64,000 bases of DNA from Brucella pseudogrignonensis (GTDB taxonomy: Bacteria > Pseudomonadota > Alphaproteobacteria > Rhizobiales > Rhizobiaceae): contig NZ_JAVLAT010000001.1 in the NCBI RefSeq assembly GCF_032190615.1, positions 1-64,000 on the forward strand, read 5' to 3'. The notes under the pieces are model-generated. The model saw only the letters and a list, made by a program, of their open reading frames with translations. It searched no databases and had not been told where the DNA came from. This document shows, in pieces, positions 58,023-64,000 of this stretch. How positions within the stretch are numbered: position 1 is the first letter of the stretch; every line of letters starts with the position of its first letter. The position numbers were made by a program, and so were the translations under genes.

Positions 58023-58099
58023 TGGCGCGAGTGACGGGGCTCGAACCCGCGACCTCCGGCGTGACAGGCCGGCACTCTAACCAACTGAGCTACACCCGC
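58023..58099 (-). tRNA. tRNA-Asp (anticodon GTC)
   Basis: 77 nucleotides including CCA on the minus strand. The acceptor stem GCGGGTG pairs with CACTCGC (one G-T), the anticodon arm CCGGCCTGTCACGCCGG has GTC in the loop, and the D-arm and T-arm are normal. Confidence 0.96.
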
Positions 58100-58333
58100 G
58101 CATTGTTCCGATGCTTTCGCTTGGGAACGATGCTCATGTATGCGGGAACGCAGCCAGCGTCAATCGTTTCTATGCGTAAGACCATAAAAAAATGAGATAA
58201 TTTGAATTTAAGCCCGACCTTGTGGATAAACTTGGCGTTTTTTGCTCGTGAAAAGGGAAAACCAGGGCAACATAGGAGTTATAAATGGAAAACGGCAGCT
58301 CGAATATGAGTGCCGCTACCTTCAGAGATTCGT
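58100..58333. other. Gap after tRNA-Asp
   Basis: 234 bases containing the tRNA-Asp promoter (leftward) and the end of the PepSY gene's 3' region. No gene seen. Confidence 0.4.
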
Positions 58334-58573
58334 TTAGCGAACAGTTTCGCCGGTCTTTGGATCAATCTTAATCTCGACCTTCGCGCCATTTTTCATGAAA
58401 TATTCTATTTCATAATAGCCGCGATCATTCCAATCGACTTCATCGATATATTGAACGTCCGCTTGCTGCTCGATCTTAGAAATAATTTCAGAGAGTTTTG
58501 CGCCTTCGGGAGCGGCTGCAAAAGCTGATGCGGATGTTGCCGTAAGAAGAATGGCGGCGATCATGGTGCGCAT
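58334..58573 (-). CDS. PepSY-domain periplasmic protein
   Basis: 79 residues. Signal peptide ending at SAFAA, then a single PepSY-type domain (KLSEIISKIEQQADVQYIDE, WNDRGYYEIEYFMKNGAKVE, IDPKTGETVR). Shine-Dalgarno AAGGAG before the ATG. PepSY proteins modulate proteases or metal proteins; this small type is of unknown role. Its own promoter is likely in the 77 bases to its right. Confidence 0.9.
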   Translation of the reverse strand: MRTMIAAILLTATSASAFAAAPEGAKLSEIISKIEQQADVQYIDEVDWNDRGYYEIEYFMKNGAKVEIKIDPKTGETVR

Positions 58574-58650
58574 GTAGGACTCCTTCGATTGTTACAACCT
58601 GTAGGTAAGGCTGCAAAATGTCTAATCAAGGAGCGGTATCGCCAGATACC

Positions 58651-58737
58651 TCATTGCCACGAGCCAAAATGTGTCTGCACAAGGCAGCCGAACACAAGGA
58701 ATGCCAATATGGCGAGGGCGATCAAGAGTATTTTCAT
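58651..58737 (-). CDS. 28-residue hydrophobic peptide
   Basis: ATG with GAGGATGATC upstream opens a frame encoding MKILLIALAILAFLVFGCLV then QTHFGSWQ. One span, with a cysteine after VFG that could be part of a lipobox. The gene lies between the PepSY gene and the DoxX gene. Not recognised; could be a small membrane or lipoprotein. Confidence 0.4.
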   Translation of the reverse strand: MKILLIALAILAFLVFGCLVQTHFGSWQ

Positions 58738-58829
58738 TATATGATCATCCTCATTGTTCAGATCACATACAAGAAAACTGTATGTGATCTGAAATTGTCA
58801 GGTCGATCAATGAAAGGAACTGATTTCGA

Positions 58830-59228
58830 TCAACGGTTACGATTGTCGACTGAAAATGCACCCGCACCCGTTGCTACGAGGGTGATGAATACAAAACAGA
58901 ACAAAATGGAGGCATCGCCGCCGTTTGCGACAGGGAAGAAGCTTTTTGGCGCGTGCGCCAAAAAATAGGCGAATGCCATGTGGCCCGAAAGGATGAAGGC
59001 AACCGGTCTTGTAAACCAGCCAAAGAAAATGAGCGCGCCACCAATGATTTCCAGCAAGGCCGAGGCAAGCTGCAACGCCGAGAGGCTATCAGGGCCAGCA
59101 ATTGGAAAGCTGAAAGCTTTCTGTGTGCCGTGCTCAAAATAGAGAAGTGCAGTTACAATACGAAGAATGCCGATTGCGTAAGGCTGGTATTTGTTGAGCG
59201 AGCTGTTTTCTGCCACGAGTTTTTCCAA
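58830..59228 (-). CDS. DoxX-family membrane protein
   Basis: 132 residues with four spans. The pattern YAIGILRIVTALLYFEHGTQ, GGALIFFGWFTRPVAFILSG and GHMAFAYFLAHAPKSFFPVA is DoxX. Such proteins take part in oxidative-stress or quinone-linked reactions, but the chemistry is mostly unknown. The first 12 residues are polar and cytoplasmic. A gene on the opposite strand that overlaps it (58618-58968) is a shadow. Confidence 0.9.
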   Translation of the reverse strand: MEKLVAENSSLNKYQPYAIGILRIVTALLYFEHGTQKAFSFPIAGPDSLSALQLASALLEIIGGALIFFGWFTRPVAFILSGHMAFAYFLAHAPKSFFPVANGGDASILFCFVFITLVATGAGAFSVDNRNR

Positions 59229-59312
59229 ACATGAGATTTAAAGTCAATAAATCCATGAAGCCAAAAACCGCCATAAATGCAAGTATTTGCTAATGAAAAA
59301 TGCCGCTGAATG

Positions 59313-59612
59313 TCAGCGGCAACGTGTTTGTCCGAGCTTTACGTCAAACTGACGTGGACCAACCATTCCGTTTTTCATCGGCTTAGAGACGATTGTTGCT
59401 CTAAGAGAGCAGGGACCAGCAATCACTTGGTACTTGTCGTCGTTTTGATAGATTACCTTGTCTATCGGGTATTGAGGCACAGCTTGGGCGGCTGCTTCAA
59501 TAACGGCATTGAGTTCTTTTGCGCGTTGATAATTTGGGGCCAGTGCAGCCTCAGCAGCGCTTGCAACAACAAATAGTGAAACAGTGCCAAATATGATTGC
59601 CAGACGATCCAT
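59313..59612 (-). CDS. Small exported protein of unknown function
   Basis: 99 residues from the ATG with GGAGATCAGT in front. Signal peptide MDRLAIIFGTVSLFVVASAA with cleavage near AAEAA. The mature part is short and basic, with two cysteines (GPCSLRAT and QTRCR) that may be bridged. It has a YPIDKVIYQNDDKYQVIAGP strand. I do not recognise a domain. Conserved-looking and complete. Confidence 0.78.
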   Translation of the reverse strand: MDRLAIIFGTVSLFVVASAAEAALAPNYQRAKELNAVIEAAAQAVPQYPIDKVIYQNDDKYQVIAGPCSLRATIVSKPMKNGMVGPRQFDVKLGQTRCR

Positions 59613-59865
59613 ACTGATCTCCATCCAGTTTAATATTCAATAAAATTAAGCGGGCAGAAAAATAGGGCCCGCCTGTTGCCTCCCAAAGGTATCATCACAG
59701 TCATGCGATAAGATAGTGAAATCGGACGCAGGCTTTTCTTCACACCGCTCATCGCTGTTCAATCATTAAAAACCGTAAGAAGATTTCATCACGCGTCCCA
59801 TTGATATCCCAAAATCTATCGCCATTTCCGATATTCGATAAACTTGAATAGCCAATGGATAATTG
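59613..59865. other. Divergent intergenic region before lipid kinase gene
   Basis: 253 bases with promoters for both neighbours. An AT-rich stretch at 59630-59660 may hold the -10 of the leftward gene. No further gene seen. Confidence 0.4.
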
Positions 59866-60747
59866 ATGGCCATAGCCCCACAGCGCCGAGCACTGCTAAT
59901 CGTCAATCCGAAAGCTAGGAATGGCAAAGGGTTCAATGCAGACATGCGCGCAATACTCGAACGCGGTGGCATATCTCTTGTTGAAAAAACAGCCAAGGGA
60001 GATGAGTCGATCTCCGATGTCATACGTGGCAATAGTGATGTTGATTTGGTCATCGTTGGCGGCGGCGACGGCACGCTGAATGCTGCAGCCCAAGGCCTTA
60101 TGGAAACCAAATTGCCTTTGGCTATTTTGCCGTTGGGAACTGCAAATGACTTTGCGCGCACAATTGGTATTCCGGCTGATCCAACAGAAGCGACACGGCA
60201 ATTGCTTACCTATCAGCAGCACCCCATCGATCTGGGGGAGGTGAATGGTCATCTCTATTTCAATGTGGCAAGCATTGGTTTTAGTGCTGAACTGGCCCAG
60301 AAACTCAGTGCCGATGCGAAGAAAAAATGGGGCAAGCTCGGCTATGCAATTGCAGCCGCCAGAATTTTGGCGCGATCGGAGCTTTTCACGGCCTATCTTG
60401 AACATGATGGAATAACTGAGCAGATAAAAACGCTTCAGGTCTCGGTGGGAAATGGCAAGTTTTATGGCGGCGGAATGGCTGTTCAAAAAGATGCGACCAT
60501 TGATGATGGTAAACTGGATTTCTATAGTCTCGAAGTCGATCACTGGTGGAAGCTACTACGTTTGTTGCCAAGCTTACGCCAGGGCACGCAATCGAAGTGG
60601 GATGATGTACGCGCGTTTCCAACGACTGAAGTGATTATACGCACCAAAAAGCCACGCCCTGTGAATACGGATGGTGAGCTTTCAACGTGGACGCCTGCCC
60701 ATTTCAAGCTGCATCGTAAAGCGATCAACGCTTTCAGGCCCGCATAA
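59866..60747 (+). CDS. Lipid kinase, YegS/BmrU (diacylglycerol kinase catalytic) family
   Basis: 293 residues from the ATG; a TTG codon directly in front could also start. The nucleotide motif VIVGGGDGTLNAAAQGL and the LPLGTANDFARTIG segment are diagnostic of this kinase family. The C-terminal beta sandwich has GNGKFYGGGMAVQKDATIDD and PVNTDGELSTWTP. It phosphorylates diacylglycerol, phosphatidylglycerol or related lipid at the inner face of the membrane. Confidence 0.93.
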   Translation: MAIAPQRRALLIVNPKARNGKGFNADMRAILERGGISLVEKTAKGDESISDVIRGNSDVDLVIVGGGDGTLNAAAQGLMETKLPLAILPLGTANDFARTIGIPADPTEATRQLLTYQQHPIDLGEVNGHLYFNVASIGFSAELAQKLSADAKKKWGKLGYAIAAARILARSELFTAYLEHDGITEQIKTLQVSVGNGKFYGGGMAVQKDATIDDGKLDFYSLEVDHWWKLLRLLPSLRQGTQSKWDDVRAFPTTEVIIRTKKPRPVNTDGELSTWTPAHFKLHRKAINAFRPA

Positions 60748-60776
60748 AAAATGGCCCGCTCTAGCAAGAACGGGCC
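60745..60776 (-). terminator. Leftward hairpin with U-run
   Basis: GGCCCG (60753-60758) and CGGGCC (60771-60776) with a 12-base loop; on the minus strand it is followed by ATTTTTTAT. It would end the leftward 25-residue peptide gene and may stop lipid-kinase transcripts weakly. Confidence 0.65.
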
Positions 60777-60856
60777 TAATTCATGACGTTAGGTGATTGG
60801 CTCGGAGGTCATAAGAGCCGTATAAGTAACGGCTGCCCCCCTCAATTGTTCCTTCA

Positions 60857-60934
60857 TCAGAAGAAAAAGTACCAGATAAACAGCACTGCAATAAAAGGTA
60901 CGCCGAGAAGCCATAGGATAAGTGCACGGAACAT
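60857..60934 (-). CDS. 25-residue membrane peptide
   Basis: AAGGAGAG six bases before an ATG opens MFRALILWLLGVPFIAVLFI and then WYFFF. It is a single hydrophobic span with a positively charged start. The excellent ribosome site and the terminator downstream (60745-60776) make it a good small-protein candidate, too short for usual gene finders. Similar peptides seem to occur in Rhizobiales. Function unknown. Confidence 0.6.
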   Translation of the reverse strand: MFRALILWLLGVPFIAVLFIWYFFF

Positions 60935-61140
60935 TTTTTCTCTCCTTCGTGTTGAAAAAACAACGTGGTAGGGGCGTTTTGGTTCCCTGAGAGATGTGAT
61001 GAAATTTTGTTAACCTTCATCGACTCAAGTCCCCGATTTGCAAATTCTTTAATGATCCGTCAATAATTCGGTGACATCACTATTTGCTCAAAGATATTTT
61101 GACCTCTCGGGTTGCGTAAAGAGTTGCGGGTGTGTGGCGT
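60935..61140. other. Upstream region of rlpA
   Basis: 206 bases containing the peptide gene's promoter on one strand and the rlpA promoter on the other. No other feature recognised. Confidence 0.4.
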
Positions 61141-62373
61141 ATGAGTTCGAACGGGTGGCAAAGCCGCGATGGAAGCGTAAGGCTAGCGATTAAGCGTGAA
61201 AAACGCGGATCGACTGCAATGTTGACATTCGTGGCGTTAGCTCTCGCTTTGGCAGGCTGCGCAAGCGCTTCGCAGCCGAAGTCATCAAAGAAAAAACATC
61301 CAAAAGAATATTTCGCTGAATCCAAATATGGTGTCAAAGCCAGTCCGCGGGTGACGAATGTGCAGGGAAAGCCTCTGCCGCGTGGTGGTGGGCGTGATCA
61401 GACGGGCAAGCCTTATCAAGTCAAGGGCCGTTGGTATTATCCGAAAGAAAATAAGAACTATGCTTCGCGAGGCCGCGCTTCCTGGTATGGCAGTGCTTTC
61501 CATGGACGCCTGACAGCTAACGGCGAAATCTACGATATGACGCATTTGACGGCGGCACATCCGACGATGCCGTTGCCAAGTTATGCGCGCGTTACCAATA
61601 TGTATAATGGCAGTTCTGTGATCGTGCGTGTGAATGATCGCGGACCGTTTGAGCGCGATCGCGTGATTGATCTGTCGCAGAAGGCTGCTGAAATGCTGGA
61701 TTATCAGCACCACGGTACTGCTGATGTGAAGGTCGAGTATGTCGGACGTGCACCATTGGACGGGCAGGACGATGCTTATCTTATTGCCTCTTATCGCCCT
61801 GGTAATGCTGATCCGATCGGACAACCTGCAACGGGTGTTATGATGGCAATGAATGCCCCAACACCGACGCCTGCTGGTATCGCCGCTATGCCAGTTCCGC
61901 AATCATCACCGTTTGAAGTAAATCCTGCATATGGTGACGGTGGGGCGTCTGTATTGCCAGCCAGTGTTCCAATTCCTTCACCAAAACCAGCAATTGGTTT
62001 TGGTGTCGCCAATGCATCTCAGCTAGGAACTTTGGGCTATGCGTCTGACCGTATGACCGTTTCTGCATATGCAGAAGAAAAAACATATGGCAGCATTCTG
62101 ACTGCTAGCGCTGTTTCTGATGCGTGGAAGCGAAGAAATGCGGAAGAGCAGCGTGAATATGTTGAGTTGGGCACGTTTAGCTCGCTTGAAGACGTTATAA
62201 AGCTTGAAAAATTGCTGCCGCGTTCCGCACGTGTTACACGCATGAAAACGCCGACGAAAAATGGCGATATGTATGAGCTGACGGCCTTCTCGCAAAAAGG
62301 CAACAATGACGATCTGCTTCGCGCTGCTTGGAAGGCTGGAGCGACCGACGCCTTTGTCGTTCGTGCTGACTGA
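61141..62373 (+). CDS. rlpA: RlpA-family septal ring protein / lytic transglycosylase
   Basis: 410 residues from the ATG at 61141; a GTG three codons earlier or an ATG at 61219 are possible. A lipoprotein signal with lipobox LALAGC gives lipidated Cys40, an unusually late site that hints at the later start. Residues about 108-195 form the double-psi barrel with SRGRASWYGSAFHGRLTANG and VIVRVNDRGPFERDRVIDLS, including the conserved Asp/His set. Residues about 330-410 are a SPOR domain that binds denuded septal peptidoglycan. Neighbouring dacA supports a cell-wall role. Confidence 0.92.
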   Translation: MSSNGWQSRDGSVRLAIKREKRGSTAMLTFVALALALAGCASASQPKSSKKKHPKEYFAESKYGVKASPRVTNVQGKPLPRGGGRDQTGKPYQVKGRWYYPKENKNYASRGRASWYGSAFHGRLTANGEIYDMTHLTAAHPTMPLPSYARVTNMYNGSSVIVRVNDRGPFERDRVIDLSQKAAEMLDYQHHGTADVKVEYVGRAPLDGQDDAYLIASYRPGNADPIGQPATGVMMAMNAPTPTPAGIAAMPVPQSSPFEVNPAYGDGGASVLPASVPIPSPKPAIGFGVANASQLGTLGYASDRMTVSAYAEEKTYGSILTASAVSDAWKRRNAEEQREYVELGTFSSLEDVIKLEKLLPRSARVTRMKTPTKNGDMYELTAFSQKGNNDDLLRAAWKAGATDAFVVRAD

Positions 62374-62422
62374 AAAGAGCAGAAGCCGCGAGGCAAGCTT
62401 GTCAAAGCATGACAGGTGTATC

Positions 62423-63607
62423 ATGGGGTGCTCTTCGATCGGCATAAAGTTTGCAATGGCGGCGACTGTCGCTCTTGCATTGTCGTCTCCGGGCTTTGCG
62501 CAGCCTGTTGAGGTGATATTTGCAACCAAAGCCCCACAAGTTCTGTTGCTCGATGATACAAGCGGCACGGTTCTCCTTTCTAAGAATCCGGACCTGAAAA
62601 TTCGGCCTGCGTCACTTGCTAAGCTGATGACGGCAGAGGTTGTTTTCGAAGCGCTTCAAAAAGGCGAAACGACGCTCGAAACGACCTATCCGGTAACTGA
62701 ATTTGCGTGGCGAACGGGTGGTGCGCCTTCTGGCACATCAACAATGTTTGCTGCTTTGAAGTCGACGCCAACAGTAGCGGACCTGCTGCAAGGTATGATC
62801 GTGCAGGCGGCAAATGATGGTGCAATCATCCTTGCTGAGGGACTTTCCGGCAGCGAAGCAGCCTTTGCCGAGAAAATGAATGCGCGTGCGAAAGAACTGG
62901 GGCTGACCGGTTCCAATTTCGTCAACGCAACCGGATTGCCTGCTGACGGACAGACAGTAACGTTGTCTGATCTGATAAAACTTGCGCGACACATCCACAG
63001 CGCGCACCCTGAAAACTACAAATATTACGCTCAGGATGCGTTCACCTGGAACAAGATTTTCCAGCGTAACAGAAATCCACTGCTGCGACTTGATATTGGC
63101 GCGGATGGCATGGGTACGGGCTATACTGAAGCATCCGGCTATGCGCTTGTTGGTTCCGCCGAGGAGAATGGCCGCAGGCTTTTTCTTGCGATGAGTGGTC
63201 TCACCAGCATCAAAGAACGCGAAGAGGAAGCCAAAAAGCTTATTCAATGGGGCATGACGTCTTTTGATGCCGTCAATATTTATGTGGCTAATGAAGAGGT
63301 AAGCATGGCACAGGTGTTTGGCGGTGCAGCTTCAAGCGTTCCGCTCAAAGTCAAAGATGCTGTCGAATTACTGTTGCCCAAAGAGGGCCGCGATAAGCTT
63401 CAAGCACGCGTTTCCTATGAAGGTCCGCTCAATGCGCCGGTTACAGCGGATACGCAGATCGGGACAATTGCATTTGAACTGAACGGCAATGTGGTTCAGC
63501 AAATGCCGCTTTACACAGCGCAAGCGGTGCCTGTCGGCACACTTTCTCAGCGCGCAATGGGCGCTGCACTCGAGCTTTCCACTGGTTGGCTGCGCAAGTA
63601 TCTCTAA
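62423..63607 (+). CDS. DacA-type D-alanyl-D-alanine carboxypeptidase homologue with altered motifs
   Basis: 394 residues from the ATG 49 bases after rlpA. Signal peptide (cleavage near PGFAQ). Penicillin-binding transpeptidase fold with Ser64-x-x-Lys67 in PASLAKLMT. Two other catalytic motifs differ from the norm: the SxN box reads Ala129-Ala130-Asn131 (VQAANDGA) and the KTG box reads Gly231-Thr-Gly (GMGTGYTEASGY). The C-terminal beta domain (about 300-394) of PBP5 type is present. Activity may be lowered or changed. Position before tmk matches dacA in Brucellaceae. Confidence 0.88.
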   Translation: MGCSSIGIKFAMAATVALALSSPGFAQPVEVIFATKAPQVLLLDDTSGTVLLSKNPDLKIRPASLAKLMTAEVVFEALQKGETTLETTYPVTEFAWRTGGAPSGTSTMFAALKSTPTVADLLQGMIVQAANDGAIILAEGLSGSEAAFAEKMNARAKELGLTGSNFVNATGLPADGQTVTLSDLIKLARHIHSAHPENYKYYAQDAFTWNKIFQRNRNPLLRLDIGADGMGTGYTEASGYALVGSAEENGRRLFLAMSGLTSIKEREEEAKKLIQWGMTSFDAVNIYVANEEVSMAQVFGGAASSVPLKVKDAVELLLPKEGRDKLQARVSYEGPLNAPVTADTQIGTIAFELNGNVVQQMPLYTAQAVPVGTLSQRAMGAALELSTGWLRKYL

Positions 63608-63654
63608 AGCGCATCCCGAAAAGTGGGAACCGGTTTTCGGACGAGATGCGCGTT
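63607..63654 (+). repeat. RIME-like palindromic element, copy 2
   Basis: AAGCGCATC (63607-63615) and GATGCGCGTT (63645-63654) enclose CCGAAAAGTGGGAACCGG and a matching TTTTCGG arm. It is an inverted version of the element at 41239-41291. It starts at the last base of the dacA-like stop codon and could act as a 3' mRNA structure between it and tmk. Confidence 0.7.
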
Positions 63655-63784
63655 CAAAAAATATCTGGGGCGCCAATCTGATGTAATCAGATTAAAGGCA
63701 CACGGGATACTCGACCTGACAGTGAAACCTCATTAAACAAGATCAAGCTTGTTTTGAGAGAAACTCAATTTTGCGGAAGTCAGT

Positions 63785-64000
63785 TTGACCGGATTGTTTA
63801 TTACATTCGAGGGTGGGGAAGGTGCTGGGAAGTCGACCCAGATCGCCTTGCTGGCAGAGCATCTGCGCGCTCTTGGCCTTGATCCGCTGATAACGCGCGA
63901 ACCGGGTGGTTCTGCGGGTGCCGAAGCTGTTCGCCATGTGATTCTAAGCGGTAATGCCGAGAGCTATGGCCCCGCGATGGAAGCATTGCTGTTCGCTGCC
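63785..64000 (+). CDS. tmk: Thymidylate kinase (3' end cut by window)
   Basis: The first 72 codons are inside the window. A TTG start with GGAAG five bases upstream gives [20 protein letters not shown], the dTMP-kinase P-loop (GGEGAGKST, residues 10-18), and the [17 protein letters not shown] segment that binds dTMP. No ATG is available nearby, so the TTG is well supported. It phosphorylates dTMP to dTDP. The dacA-tmk order is the same as in other Brucellaceae, where holB usually follows. Confidence 0.93.
   Translation, partial: MTGLFITFEGGEGAGKSTQIALLAEHLRALGLDPLITREPGGSAGAEAVRHVILSGNAESYGPAMEALLFAA

Noticed and set aside
58618..58968. 116-codon plus-strand frame over the DoxX gene
   Set aside because: It overlaps the DoxX coding sequence, which has an obvious family match and topology.

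Overview
The window is alphaproteobacterial (Rhizobiales) chromosome, most like Brucellaceae of the Ochrobactrum/Brucella anthropi type. The evidence is a BepC-like TolC channel, a PopZ-family gene directly upstream of valS, an rlpA-dacA-tmk block, RIME-like palindromic repeats and moderate GC. Genus is inferred from gene content, not measured.

Positions 1 to about 26.9 kb are the right part of a tailed, lambda-like siphophage prophage whose left end lies outside the window. From left to right: portal (cut by the window start), prohead protease and HK97-fold capsid; connector, adaptor, tail-terminator and HK97-gp10-type genes; tail tube; a tail-assembly chaperone pair that appears to be joined by a -1 frameshift; tape measure; tail-tip genes; and a tail fibre with a C-terminal SGNH esterase domain. 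A reversed alpha/beta-hydrolase moron follows. Next come a GH19 endolysin with a membrane anchor and an overlapping spanin pair (16.0-17.4 kb).

From 17.5 to 25.8 kb is the accessory and early region. An SRAP (YedK-type) gene sits behind three stop/start-coupled small genes, opposite a divergent gene with a sigma-like tail, and the two units share a perfect alphaproteobacterial LexA box (GTTC-N7-GTTC). Next is a leftward cassette of a BRCT protein, a HipA-like kinase and a DUF3037 protein with its own terminator; this is the best candidate for an uncharacterised system. Then comes a coupled run of excisionase-type DNA-binding genes, the last broken by an amber codon. No integrase is visible. 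The prophage probably ends at tRNA-Thr(TGT), whose 3' end faces it.

From 27 to 64 kb is ordinary core chromosome: NAD kinase, DEAD-box helicase, TfoX-like and Fe-S carrier genes, an HMA protein, a PCMT-like methyltransferase, bepC, popZ-like, valS, a FadL porin, a beta-hydroxyacid dehydrogenase, a GST, a polar amino-acid ABC importer without its ATPase, molybdenum cofactor genes (mobB, mobA, moaA), class I fumarase, a large L,D-transpeptidase, a lipoate ligase, an ABC-F protein, an acetoin-reductase-like SDR, a MetQ-like protein, tRNA-Arg(CCG), tRNA-Asp(GTC), small exported proteins, a YegS-type lipid kinase, rlpA, a DacA homologue with altered active-site motifs, and the start of tmk (TTG start). 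Intergenic palindromes include two large inverted repeats at 40.4-40.6 kb and two RIME-like copies. Several short genes (15.7, 58.7 and 60.9 kb) encode single-span membrane peptides.
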